The notes under the pieces were generated by a model. It did no database searches and was not told where the DNA came from. It saw nothing but the letters and a program-made list of their open reading frames with translations. Shown in pieces: positions 24,180-35,911 of a stretch of 64,000 nucleotides of DNA. The position numbers and the translations under genes are program-made. The stretch is taken from positions 133,771,808 to 133,835,807 of the forward strand of contig NC_044556.1 of the NCBI RefSeq assembly GCF_007565055.1. Direction: 5' to 3'. Position 1 is the first letter of the stretch. The number at the start of each line of letters is the position of its first letter. The stretch is from Rhinopithecus roxellana. Its lineage: Eukaryota > Chordata > Mammalia > Primates > Cercopithecidae.

Positions 24180-24800
24180 CATAAAACATTTATTTAGTAC
24201 TTACTCTGTATATGATACTATCTCTAGTCTCAAGATGCTTATAAGACTAGAAGGGGGAAATAGAATTTAAAGCAAATAAATATAATAAGGTGTTACAGGT
24301 GACATGATAGAAGTTTGTCTAGAGTACATAGAGTAACAAAGGAGGGAGGCCTGTATTCTCTTGGGGTGGGGATTGGAGAGAAGGTGTCACAAACAAAGGC
24401 TATAGGCAACAGATGTATCTGGGGTCCATAGATACTTTCAAATGGCTGAAACAGTGGCTGAGGAGGCAGCAGTGCATGCATGAGGTGGGAGAAAGGAGGT
24501 GGAGGAAGCCAGATATAAAGATCCTTGGATGCTGCATGAAGGAATTTGGGTTTCATGCTTTAGGAAAAGTTTTAGGTAGATGGAACATCAGTAACAGTTT
24601 TGCTTTTTAGATCAATTACACCAAGAATAGACCCAAAGAGATCTGAATGGAGGCAAGGAGACTCTTATGATAGTATGGGACTGAGCCAGGCAAGATATGA
24701 TGAGATTCTGAACAAGCCAGTGGCGAATGGAAAGATGTCAAAGAGGTAGACCTTGTAAGATTGGCATCAATTTTTAAATAATATCTTACAGAAACTGTTA
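24180..24800 (+). repeat. Old mammalian repeat relics (L2-like and related)
   Basis: TTTATTTAGTACTTACTCTGTATATG resembles an L2-type start. The GGAATTTGGGTTTCATGC and GATGAGATTCTGAACAAGCC stretches resemble a second ancient dispersed repeat. Boundaries and names are uncertain. Confidence 0.4.
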
Positions 24801-24934
24801 GTGAAACCAAGGCCCAAGAAAGTGCACAGCCAGTGAATATCAAAGGAATCTTCCTCTGCTTTCATTGCAGTTTAGAAACACAATTATTGTGGCATTTCAG
24901 GCACTATGTTGTAATATATCATATTGTTAATACT

Positions 24935-25060
24935 TGTTTACAATCTTTCTGCCCTGAGGCTCTAAGCTTCTTAAGGTTAAGAGGCAAACTCCTGAATTAT
25001 TTGTGTATGCCTAGCATGGAGCCTCATATACACAAGTACATAATAGATGTTTGAAGAGTA
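24935..25060 (+). repeat. L2 3'-end relic
   Basis: CTCTAAGCTTCTTAAGGTTAAGAGG, TGCCTAGCATGGAGCCTC and ACATAATAGATGTTTGAAGAG are a diverged L2 tail. Confidence 0.6.
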
Positions 25061-25466
25061 AAATTCTTGACATCATAGCCAGTGCTTCTTCCACATGGAG
25101 CACTTGGCATGGAAATATGAAAACATCACTCAGGTTTGCCTGACAGCCACCCATTTCCATCTCTCCCCCTGAGAGCACCAAAGCCAAGTGATAAGCAAGT
25201 ATAACAGGCAGATGATGGCTTGCACTTTGCTTTAAAATTTGTACCAGTTTGCCATTATCAGAATGCATTCTTACCTCCCAAAGCCTGCATTAAGATACCA
25301 ATAATGAATATTTAGAATATAAAAGTGGCCATAAAAGTTGATGCCTATTATGATACTGTCTTTAACGGTCTCACTAGTCATAAGTCAAGCATGATAATTT
25401 GCTTCCATGTCTCTCTTAATGTTACTCATTGTTTTAATCTGGATCACACTTTATTCTTCCACACAG

Positions 25467-25630
25467 ATCCGTAATGCCTCCTGCCTGCCTCTTTCAAGAT
25501 GGAGGTGAAACCTGTGGGAGAACCTACTCAGGAGGTGTCTAAATTCAAACTTTCCACCAAGGTAGAAAGCACGGGACACTGGCTGGTGGAAGATCATGCT
25601 CGAATATGGGAAGTTTTAAAGACAGAGGAG
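25467..25630 (+). CDS. Candidate first coding exon of an unrecognised gene (44 codons)
   Basis: A splice-acceptor-like tract (TTTATTCTTCCACACAG) ends at 25466 and a good donor (GAG/GTAAGA) starts at 25631. Between them an ATG at 25499 has a strong Kozak context (A at -3, G at +4) and opens exactly 44 sense codons up to the donor, phase 0. The first 32 exon bases would be 5' UTR. The peptide starts MEVKPVGEPTQEVSKFKL and ends WEVLKTEE. It is hydrophilic, rich in K, E, T and V, with no signal peptide or membrane segment. I do not recognise the protein and assign no function. The exon is unique sequence, not repeat-derived, unlike almost every other frame in the window. No promoter or upstream exon was identified, so the transcript presumably starts upstream. 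It could be an unusually well-formed chance exon. Confidence 0.6.
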
Positions 25631-26040
25631 GTAAGATGACTCTAAATGACACAGTTGGTGAAATACTGGATTTGTTCATACCTGAGACTATAATTCTTTG
25701 TGTAGCCAGCACCACAGGTCAGCTTGGCAAATCTTTATTCAGGTGCTGTAGGTGTAGCCATGACTGGAGAACAAGTCAGTCAGGAGCATGTCCTTTGCAC
25801 ATTAATGACTGCACAGTGATTCAGGCCAAGGAGGCTACACTGAAAGCCAACACTTAAAAAATGGTGATCTAAGGCTCATACACATGTAATCTGCACTTTA
25901 GCTTCAGATATCAGCAGTCAGTATAGCTGCGGGTATCCTGTTAGCTACATTCTTTCTCAAGGCTGCCCTTCCGTGACTTCCCTCTCTCAAGCTTATTGTT
26001 GTTGAAGTTTCATTTGACTTATATAAAATGCTGCTATTTG
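25631..26040. other. Putative intron start, downstream of the candidate exon
   Basis: Unique sequence following the donor at 25631. The frame at 25606-25857 reads through the donor in a different frame and is not credible as an extension of the exon. Confidence 0.35.
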
Positions 26041-26094
26041 TGTGTGTATTTGTGGTGTGTGTGTGAGAGAGAGAGAGAGAAAGATAGAGGGGAC

Positions 26095-26142
<48 letters not shown>
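26040..26142. repeat. (GT)n then (GA)n microsatellite
   Basis: Interrupted GT repeats (about 26040-26064) pass into GA repeats. The longest pure GA run is 26099-26142. The Arg-Glu repeat peptide across it is an artefact of the dinucleotide repeat. Confidence 0.95.
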
Positions 26143-26146
<4 letters not shown>

Positions 26147-26385
26147 TTTTATTCTTTCAAAGGAAATTATAAATTAAAACTTTTATTTTTATTATGCATT
26201 AGAGGTAAAATCATACATAATGGCAAGATATTGAAAACCATTTCCATATAGGCATGAAGAGGTATAAAAGGAAGATTGGAAAAGAGAATGGAATTATTAA
26301 CCAGATCATGGAAAGGCCTAACTTCCCTGAGCTTGGGTTGTGCACATCTTATCAGCTCAGCAAATAAAATGAAAGCTAGAAGTTT

Positions 26386-26694
26386 GTATGTTTTTGTTTT
26401 TTAGAGACAGGATCTTGCTCTTCTGTCTGGGCTAGAGTGCAGTGAGTGGCACAGTCATAGCTTACTGCTGCCTGGAACTCCTGGGCTCAAGCGATCCTCC
26501 TGTCTCAGGCTCCCAAGTAACTAGGACTACAGGCCACACACCACCACATCTGGATAATATTTAAATTTTTTGTAGAGATGAGACTCTCGCTATGTTGCCC
26601 AGGCTGGTCTTGAAGCCCTAGCCTCAAGCAATCCTCCTGCCTCTGCCTTCCAAAGCACTGGAATTACAGGTGTGAGTGACTGTGCCCAGCCCCA
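26386..26694 (-). repeat. AluJ, antisense
   Basis: TTTTTTAGAGACAGGATCTTGCTC through GTGACTGTGCCCAGCC is a complete but diverged inverted Alu with J-type text (CTCAAGCGATCCTCCTG, TATGTTGCCCAGG). The target duplication AAAGCTAGA(A/G)GTTT lies at 26372-26385 and 26695-26708. Confidence 0.9.
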
Positions 26695-26708
26695 AAAGCT
26701 AGAGGTTT

Positions 26709-27900
26709 TAATACATGGGAAAGAGCATCTCAGAGAGAGGTACCAAAGCAAGAACTTCAAAACAACTGAGGTAGTATAGAAATGTAATAGGGAAAACAGA
26801 CAACACTTTGTCAATGGTATTTTGGCTACCAGAAAGACCAGCAGCTATTTTCTGAGAGGCTTACCTGGGTGATATTCATTATCTTGGGTAGTTGTCTAGG
26901 GTCTGGTCCTTAGCTTATATGCTTGGAAATTTTATTTTCTCATGTATCCAACAGAAATTTCTGGGGAAAACTCACATGAATTAATATGTAAAAAGAAAAT
27001 GGCAATTCCTTAATTGATAAAGACAAATAGAAGAGTTTTATCTTCTGAAATACTCAAGTTAAAATGTTTAGTACACATTCTCCTTGTAGGCAAACCAAAT
27101 GGAAATCAAATAATGCTGAGAAAGTTTATTCCTAAGGATCGAATCATAACAAGTGGAAATATATAAATTCCTTGTTTGACAGCATGAGGCTAAGTGTATT
27201 GGTATGGCTCTTTGGTTCCAAGCAAAAGAAATTGACTAAATTAAGGAGAATGAGAAATTGCTGGAGGATGTTGAGAAGCTTACAGAATTGGTAAGAAGTT
27301 TGGAGAACTAGGCTTGGAAATAAGACAGGAACCAAGTCAGTAGAAACTGCTCAGGGTGCCAACCCTGGCACAAATTCCAAACTGGTCCCCTCCCCTCCAT
27401 GTTCTCATATTCTGCTCAGGATGCAAAGCTGTGGGAGAGAGGAGCTCACTGCCAAGTTTAGTTGCATGCCTTTCTTTTGATTATTCTGTGAAGAGAAAGA
27501 GGAATCTTCCATGGGAAATTATTATACCAACTCCTTGCTACACTTGTGTTTAAAGTTCAGATTCCTAATATTGACACATTATGACAATTCCAGTCCAAGA
27601 AAGTAACCTAACAACTTCAACATGTAAAATCCAGCAGAAGCAAATACAAACCTTCTCTATAGGGATATACTTGCACAACAGACTTTTTTATTTTTATTTT
27701 TTTAAAGAAATAAACTCCACAGGTGGTAGATGAAGTCTTTGTGTATCTCACCTAACAGGTCCAAGATAAGATGAGATGAGTGTTGTGCTGAGGGTACAAA
27801 ACTTAAGGAAGCACTCACTCTTAGGTTTATGGCCTGTACTTGCGCAAAATTGAGAGTGAGTACATCCTTAAATTTTGCATCCTAGGCTTGATGCTTGTCT
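26709..27900. other. Unassigned sequence
   Basis: No gene or clear repeat is seen. The 60-65-codon frames at 27144-27553 have no supporting features. Confidence 0.4.
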
Positions 27901-27929
27901 CACTCCAGTCCTGGCCCTGTCATAAATCT

Positions 27930-29955
27930 GAATTTGGTGTTTATCATTTTTATGCATATTTCAGTATTTATATCACATGCATGTGTATCTATATATTCAA
28001 TATACAGTATTGATTTACATCTTGTAAATTTTATATAATCCTTGTACTGTACATTTATTTCTATAGCTTATTTGTTTCTATTTTTATGCTGACATATGTA
28101 GTTTCACTTTATTTATCTTTAACTGTTGTTTATATTATTTTGATTAATATAGTCAATTTATCCATTCTCTTGTTGATTAACTTTTAGTTTTCTTTCAATA
28201 CAGTTGGCAGTATAATATATTTTTCCTCATGAACATATGCTAGAGTTTTTTCTAGTATAGACACCTGGAAGTGGCATGCTGAGTTGTAAAGTATGAATAC
28301 CTTTGGATTTGCTAGATATTACTAGATCAGCTCTGAACTGAGGCCATTGAGTTTGTATCTCTGTTAGCAGCATATGAAAGTTAACCCGTTCTATATCCTC
28401 ACCTGTTATTGATATTGACAGACCTTTAAATAGTGGCCAATCTGATTGTTTTGAAATGGGACCTTGTCATAACACGAATTTCCCTGAATTCTTGTGGTGT
28501 TGAGCATCTGTTCACATGGATATTGGCCATTTAGTTTTCTGTGAATTATCTGTTCTTATCCTTTGATTGTTTCTTTTCATTGGGTCATTTGTCTTTCCTT
28601 GTTGATTTCTGGAAACTAGTGTATTGTTTACTATACAATCTTTTTATTGATTTTATGCGCTAAAACAATATTTTCCAACTCCTAAATTTTTGTTTTAAAT
28701 TTTAATTTGGTAAAATTTATCAGTCTTCTTTTCTCCTTATGGTTAGTGTTTTTCTGCTGTAAGAAATTCTTTCTGACCTCATGACGATAAAGATATTCTC
28801 CTATATTTTTTCCTAAAAGTTCTAAATGCTTGTTTTTATTTCCTTAGTATTTATTTCACAGTCTGAAGTAGGGATATGATGTTTTTTTCCATATGGATAA
28901 TTAATTAGCTAGTATCATTTTTGAATGTCAATTACTTCTTCTTCAGTTTATAATGCTATTTTTCATGTATTATGTTTCTGTAGATATCCTCTCTGTGGAT
29001 ATGATATTCCTTTAACTATTCTAACTCTAAAAAAAGCCCCGAGTATCCAATAGGGAATGTTTCTCTGCTGAGCTATTGATCTTCAAGATTATCTTGGCTA
29101 TTTTTGGAATTTAGATTTTCCATATGGATTTAGGATGAGCTTGTTCAGTTCTGCAAATATGAAGAAAATTCAGCAGAAGCTTGTTGGGAATTTGATTAGG
29201 ATTTCAGTACATTGATTGACTGATTTGGGGAGTATCAACATTTTTATATTCAATGACTATCTTGTCTTCTTTTTGACTTTAAAGGTTATGCTTTGATACT
29301 TCATCCTTAATGTTTCACCAATATTTTATCCCACATTGTTTTGCTGTAGGATTTTGATAACTAAGGCTGAAGAAGTTCCTTCAATTCATTTTTTTTGCTA
29401 AGTGCTGATTTTTAAACATTATAATATTTGATACTTACAAAATAATACACATGCAAGTTATGGAGTATAATATTAGAACAAATACTTGTAAGTCCACAAC
29501 CAACTTAAGAAACAGTTTGTTTAGTCTATATGTGAACTGCTTCACATACTATCTCTTTGATTTCTTTCCCTGCAAAGGTACCCATCTCCCTGAAATTTGT
29601 GTTTGATCATCCTTTTGCTTTTTAAAAAGTCTTTACTGCATACATGTATCCTCAAACAGTACTGCTGAGTTATACACACACACATGCACACACATATATA
29701 CACCTACATATGTATGTATATATAAACACATATACCTTTATATATATGGTGTCTTTGGTCATTCACTTCTTTTACTCATCATTATGTTTATAAGATTTTT
29801 AAGATTCAGCCACAAAAATATATACAGTAGTACGTTGTTAATTTTCACTATTGTACAATATACCATTGTGTGGTTATATCGTGATTAATTATTCATAGTG
29901 GATGAACATTTAAGTTATTTATAGTTTTTTGCCATTATGAACAATGCTGATATGA
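27930..29955 (-). repeat. Ancient L1M, antisense, part 1
   Basis: GTGTTGAGCATCTGTTCACATGG, ATTGGCCATTTAG, TTTTTATTGA...CAGTCTTCTTTTCTCC and TTTATAGTTTTTTGCCATTATGAACAATGCTG are diverged inverted L1 3'-region text. It is interrupted at about 29969 by a younger L1 and seems to resume at about 35074. An imperfect CA/TA-rich patch lies at 29672-29750. Confidence 0.65.
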
Positions 29956-29968
29956 ACATACTATACAT

Positions 29969-32900
29969 GTATTTTTTTTTTTTTTTTAGTTTTCTTATAT
30001 GTTCTTTTTTTATACACTTTAAGTTCTGGGATGCATGTACAAAACATGCAGGTTTGTTATATATGTATACATGTGCCATGGTGGTTAGCTGCACCCATCA
30101 ACCTGTCATCTATCCCTCCCCTTGCCCCCCATCCCTCCCTGTGTCCATGTGTTCTCATTGTTCAACTCCGACTTATGAGTGAGAACATGCAGTGTTTGAT
30201 TTTCTGTTCCTGTGTTAGTTTGCTGAGAATGATGGTTTCTGGCTTCATCCATGTCCCTGCAAAGGACATAAACTCATCCTTTTTTTTTTTTTATGGCTGC
30301 ATTGTATCCCATGGTGTATATGTGCCATATTTTCTTTATCCAGTCTATCATTGATGGGCATTTGGGTTGGTTCCAAGTCTTTGCTATTGTGAATAGTGCT
30401 GCAATAAAAATATATGTGCATGTGTCTTTATAGTATAATGATTTATGATCCTTTGGGTATATACCCAGTAATGGGATTGCTGAGTCAAATGGTATTTCTG
30501 GTTCTAGATCCTTGAGGAATCACCACACTGTCTTCCACAATGGTTGAACTAATTTACACTCCCACCAACAGTGTAAAAGCATTCCTATTTCTCCACATCC
30601 TCTCCACATCTGTTGTTTCCTGACTTTTTAATGATGGCCATTCTAACTGGTATGAGATGGTATCTCATTGTGATTTTGATTTGTATTTCTCCAATGACCA
30701 GTGATGATGAGCTTTTTTTCATGTATGCTGGCCACATAAATGTCTTCTTTTGAGAAGTGTCTGTTCATATCCTTTGCTCAATTTTTGATGGGGTTGTTTT
30801 TTCCTTGTAAATTTGTTTAGATTCCTTGTAGATTCTAGATTTTAAACCTTTGTCCGATGGATAGGTTGCAAAAATTTTCTCCTATTCTGTAGGTTGTCTG
30901 TTCACTCTGATGATAGCTTCTTTTGCTGTGCAGAAGCTCTATGTTTACTGATTTGCAAATGTTGAACCAGCCTTGCATTCCAGGGATGAAGCTGACTTGA
31001 TTGTGACAGATAAGCTTTTTGAGGTGCTGCCGGTATTTTATTGAGGATTTTCGCATCGATGTTCATCAGGGATATTGGCCTGAAGTTTCGTTTTTTTGTT
31101 ATGTCTTTGCCAGGTTTTGGTATCACGATGATGCTGGCCTCATAAAATGAGTTAGGGAGGAGTCCCTCTTTTTCTATCATTTGGAATAGTTTCAGAAGGA
31201 ATGGTACCAGCTCCTCTTTGTAACTGTGGTAGAATTAGGTTGTGAATCCTTCTGGATCTGGGCTTTTTTTTCATTGGTAGGTTATTAATTACTGCCTCAA
31301 TTTCAGACTTTTTTTGGTTGTTAGGCTATTAATTATTGCCTCAATTTCAGAGCCTGCTATTGGTCTATTCAGAGATTCGACTTCTTCCTGGTTTAGTCTT
31401 GGGAGGGTGTATGTGTCCAGGATTTTCTTACAGATTTTCTAGTTTATTTGTGTAGAGGTGTTTATACTATTCTCTGATGGTAGTTTGTATTTCTGTGGGA
31501 TCAGTGGTGATATCCCCTTTATCATTTTTTATTGTGTCTATTTGATTATTCTCTCTTTTCTTCTTTATTAGTCTGGCTAGTGGTCTATTTTGCTAATCTT
31601 TTCAAAAAACCAGCTCCTGGATTCATTGATTTTTTTTGTGTCTCTGTCTCCTTCAGTTCTGCTCTGATCTTAGTTATTTCTTGTCTTCTACTAGCTTTTG
31701 AATTTGTTTGCTCCTGCTTCTCTAATTCTTTTATTTGTGATGTTAGTGTGTTGATTTTAGATCTTTTCTGCTTTCTCCTGTAGGAATTTAGTGCTATAAA
31801 TTTCCCTCTAAACACTGCTTTAAATATGTCCCAGATATTCTGATACATTGTGTCTTTGTTCTCATTGGTTTCAAAGAACTTATTTATTTCTGCCTTTACT
31901 TCATGATTTACCCAGTAGTCATTTAGAAGCAAGTTGTTCAGTTTCCATGTCGTTGTGCAGTTTTTAGTGAGTTTCTTAATCTTGAGTTCTAATTTGATTG
32001 CACTGTGGTCTAAGAGGCCATTTGATATGATTTCAATTCTTTTACCTTTGCTGAGGAATGTTTTACTTCCAATTATGTGGTCAATTTTAGAATAAATGCT
32101 ATGTGGTACTGAGAAGAATGTATATTTTGTTGATTTGGGGTGCAGAGTTCTGCAGATGTTTATTAGGTCTGCTTGGTCCAGAGCTGAGTTTGAGTCCTGA
32201 ATATCCTTGTTAATTTTCTGTCTCATTGATCTAATGTTGACAGTGGGGTGTTAAAGTCTCCCACTATTATTGTGTGGAAGTCTAAGTCTCTTTGTAGGTC
32301 TCTAAGAACTTGCTTTATGAATCTGGGTGCTCCTGTATTGGGTGCATATGCATTTAGGATAGCCAGCTCTTCTTGTTGCATTGATCCCATTACCATTATG
32401 TAATGCCCTTCTTTGTCTTTTTTGATCTTTGTTGGTTTAACGTCTGTTTTACAGAGACTAGGGTTGCAACCCCTTTGTGTGTCTTTGCATGTGAGATGGG
32501 TCTCCTGAACACAGCACACCTATAGGTCTTGACTCTTTATCCAATTTTCCAATCTGTGTCTTTTAATTGGGGCATTTAGCCCATTTACATTTAAGGTTAA
32601 TATTGTTATGTGTCAGTTTGATCCTGTTATCATGATGCTAGCTGTCAATTTTGCCCATTAGTTGATGCAGTTTCTTCATAGTGTTGTTGGTCTTTATATT
32701 TTGGTATGGTTCTGCAGTGGCTGGTACAGATTTTTCCTTTCCATATTTAGTGCTTCCTTCAGGAGCTCTTGTAAGGGAGGCCTGGTAGCGACAAAATCTC
32801 TCAGCATTTGCTTGTCTGTGAAGGATTTTATTTCTCCTTTACTGATGAGCTTTGTTTGGCTGGATATGAAATTCTGGGTTGAAAATTCTTTTCCCTAAGA

Positions 32901-35060
32901 ATGTTTAATATTGGTCCCCACTCTCTTCTGGCTTCTAGCGTTTCTACAGAGAGATCCACTGTTAAGTCTGATGGGCTTCCCTTTGTAGGTAAACCTGACC
33001 TTTCTCTCTGACTGCCCTTAAAATTTTTCCTTCATTTCAACCTTGTTGAATCTGATGATTATGTGTCTTGGGGTTGTTCCTGTCGAGGATTATCTTTGTG
33101 GTATTCTCTGTATTTCCTGAATTTGAATGTTGGCCTGTCTTGCTAGATTGGGGAAATTCTCCTGGATGATATCCTGAAGTGTGTTTTCCAACTTGGTTCC
33201 ATTCTCCCCATCATTTTCAGGTACACCAATCAAATGTAGGTTTGGTCATTTCACATAGTCCCATATTCTTTGGAGGCTTTATTCATTCCTTTTCATTCTT
33301 TTTTTCTCTAATCTTGTCTTCACACTTTATTTCATTAAGTTGATCTTCAATCTCTGATATCCTTTCTTCCGCTTTACTGATTTGGCTATTGATACTTGTG
33401 TATGCTTCAAGAAGTTCTCATGCTGTTTTTTTCAGCTCCATCAGGTCATTTATGTTCTTCTCTAAATGGGTTATTCTAGTTAGTGGTTCCTGTAACCTTT
33501 TATGAAGGTTCTTAGCTTCCTTACATTGGGTTAGAACATGCCCCTTTAGCTGAAGGAATTTGTTATTACCCACCTTCTGAAGTCTACTTCTGTCAATTCG
33601 TTAAACTCATTCTCCATCCAGTTTTGTTCCCTTGCTGGTGAGGAGTTGTGATCTTTTGGAGGAGAAGAGGCCTTCTGGTTTTTGGAATTTCGGCATGTTT
33701 GCACTGGTTTTTCCTCATCTTCCTGGATTTATCTACCTTTGATCTTTGATGCTGATGACCTTTGGATGGGGTTTTTGTGTGGGCATCCTATTTGTTGATG
33801 TTGATTTTATTCCTTTCTGTTTGTTAATTTTTCTTCTAACAGTCAGGCCCCTCTTCTGCAGGTCTTTTGTAGTTTGCTGGAGGTCCACTCCAGACCCTGT
33901 TTGCCTGGGTATCACCAATGGAGGCTGCAGATTAGCAAAGGTTGCTGCTGCCTGCTCCTTGCTCTGGAAGCTTCGTCCCAGAGGGGCACCCACCAGATGC
34001 CAGCTGGAACTCTCCTGTATGAGGTGTCTGTCATCCCCTGCTGGGAGGTGTCTCCCAGTCAGGAGGAATAAGGGTCAGGGACCCACTTGAGGAGGCAGTC
34101 TGTCCCTTAGCAGAGCTCGAGCATTGTGCTGGTATATCTGCTGCTCTTTTCAGAGCTGGTGGGCAGGAATGTTTAAGTCTGCTGAAGCTGCACCCACAGC
34201 TTCCCTTTCCCCCAGGTGCTGCGTCCCAGGGAGAAAGGAGTTTTTTCTATACACTTCTGACTGGGGTTGGGGCCTTTATTTCAGAGATACCCTGACCAGA
34301 GAGGAGGAATCTAAAGAGGCAGTCTGGCTACAGCAGCTTTGCTGAGCTGTGGTGGTTTCCACCCAGTACAAACTTCCCGATGGCTTTGTTTACACTATGA
34401 GGGGGAAGTGCCTACTCAAGCCTCAGTAATGGTGGATGACCCTCCCCCTACAAGCTTGAGGGTCCCAGGTTGACTTCACACTGCTCTGTTGGCAGTAAGA
34501 ATTTCAAGCCAGTGAATCTTAGCTTGCTGGGCTCCGTGGGGGTTGGACTGGCTGAGCGAGACCACTTGGCTCTCTGGCTTCAGCTTGCTTTCAAGGGGAG
34601 AGAATGATTCTGTCTCGCTGGGGTTCCAGGCACCACTGGGATATGAAAAAAACTCCTGCAGCTAGCTCGGTGTCTGCCAAAATGGCTGCCCAGTTTTGTG
34701 CTTGAAATCCAGGGCCCTGGTGGCGTAGGTACCTGAGGGAATCTCCTGGTCTGCAGGTTGCAAAAACTGTGGGAAAAGCATAGTATCTGGGCCAGAGAGC
34801 AACATTCCTCATGGCACAGTCCATCACAGCTTTCCTTAGCTAGGGGAGGGAGTTCCCCAACACCTTGCACTTCATGGGTAAACCAACGCCCCACCCTGCT
34901 TCTGCTTGCCCTCCATGGGCTGCACCCACTGTCTAACCAGTCCCAATGAGATGAACTGGGTACCTCAGTTGTAAACGCAGAACTCACCCGCCTTCTGCAT
35001 TGTTCTTCTTGGGAGCTGCAGACCGGAGCTGTTCTTATTTGGCCATCTTGCCAGATCCCC
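29969..35060 (-). mobile_element. Near-full-length L1 (L1P), antisense, with internal ORF2 deletion
   Basis: Read on the minus strand, the element runs from its 5' UTR start (35060; CAAGATGGCCAAATAAG, AGCTCCGGTCTGCAGCTCCC) through ORF1 (about 33690-32690), ORF2 (about 32610-30100), the 3' UTR and a poly(A) seen as poly(T) at 29970-29987. The target duplication ACATACT(A/T)TACAT lies at 29956-29968 and 35061-35073, so both ends are original. ORF1 and ORF2 are broken. The longest surviving piece is 213 codons of the ORF2 endonuclease/linker region (31585-32226), followed upstream by a 98-codon endonuclease piece (32223-32519). At about 30940 the text jumps between points normally roughly 1.4 kb apart in ORF2, removing the reverse-transcriptase catalytic FADD region. 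The element is non-autonomous and dead. Confidence 0.93.
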
Positions 35061-35073
35061 ACATACTTTACAT

Positions 35074-35259
35074 ATCTTATTTTTGCCCATATGTAAGAGT
35101 TTTTCCAGGTTAATACCTATTAGGTGAATTTGGAGTAGATATGTGCAAGTTCTCTTGTTCAAGTTATTGCCAAGTTGTTTTCCAAAGTGGTGGTACCAAT
35201 TTATGCTCTCATCTGCAGTGCATAAGAGTTTCCCCTATTCCCTATCCTTGTCAATTCTT
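35074..35259 (-). repeat. Ancient L1M, antisense, part 2a
   Basis: TTACATATCTTATTTTTGCCC, TTACCAAGTTGTTTTCCAAAGTGG-like text and CAATTTATGCTCTCATCTGC continue the old inverted L1 split by the younger L1. They read on from part 1 across the insertion. Confidence 0.6.
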
Positions 35260-35277
35260 GGAATTATCAGATTTCTT

Positions 35278-35577
35278 TTTTTTTTTTTTTTTTTTTGAGA
35301 CGGAGTCTTGCTCTGTCACCCGGGCTGGAGTGCAGTGGCCAGATCTCAGCTCACTGCAAGCTCCGCCTCCCAGGTTCACGCCATTCTCCTGCCTCAGCCT
35401 CCCGAGTAGCTGGGACTACAGGCGCCCGCCACCTCGCCCGGCTAGTTTTTTGTATTTTTAGTAGAGACAGGGTTTCACTGTGTTAGCCAGGATGGTCTCG
35501 ATCTCCTGACCTTGTGATCCGCCCGTCTCGGCCTCCCAAAGTGCTGGGATTACAGGCTTGAGCCACCGCGCCCGGCC
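35278..35577 (-). repeat. AluY of Old World monkey type (AluYRa-like), antisense
   Basis: A poly(T) tail is followed by GAGACGGAGTCTTGCTCTG and a nearly consensus inverted Alu. Variants GGCCAGATCTCAGCTC, CACCTCGCCCGGCTAG and TACAGGCTTGAGCCACCG are those I associate with the cercopithecid AluYRa lineage; human AluY has CACCACGCCCGGCTAA and GGCGTGAGCC. The 18-bp target duplication beginning GGAATTATCAGATTTC is perfect at 35260-35277 and 35578-35595. This is the youngest-looking Alu here and the main evidence for the host clade. Confidence 0.92.
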
Positions 35578-35602
35578 GGAATTATCAGATTTCTTAATTT
35601 TT

Positions 35603-35894
35603 TTTTTTTTTTTTTTTGAGATGGAGTCTCACTCTATCACCAGGCTGGAGTACAGTGGCACAATCTAGGCTCACTGCAACCTCCACCTCCTGGGTTCAAG
35701 CAATTCTCCTGCCTCAGCTTCCCAAGTAGCTGGGACTACAGGTGCACACCACCACACCCAACTAGTTTTGTATTTTTAGTAGAGACGGGTTTCACCATGT
35801 TGGCCAGGATGGTCTCAATCTCTTGACCTCGTGATCTGTCCACCTTGGCCCCCCAAAGTGCTGGGATTACAGGCGTGAGCCACTGTGCGCAGCC
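35603..35894 (-). repeat. AluS-type, antisense, stacked beside the younger Alu
   Basis: A complete inverted Alu, GAGATGGAGTCTCACTC to GTGCGCAGCC. Target duplication CAGATTTCTTAATTTTT lies at 35586-35602 and 35895-35911. The left duplicate overlaps the right duplicate of the neighbouring AluY, showing the AluY landed later in this element's target duplication. Confidence 0.92.
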
Positions 35895-35911
35895 CAGATT
35901 TCTTAATTTTT

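Noticed and set aside
26042..26251. Frame encoding repeated Arg-Glu
   Set aside because: It is a translation of the GA microsatellite.
31585..32519. 213- and 98-codon minus-strand frames
   Set aside because: They are pieces of L1 ORF2 (endonuclease and linker) in a dead L1, not separate genes.
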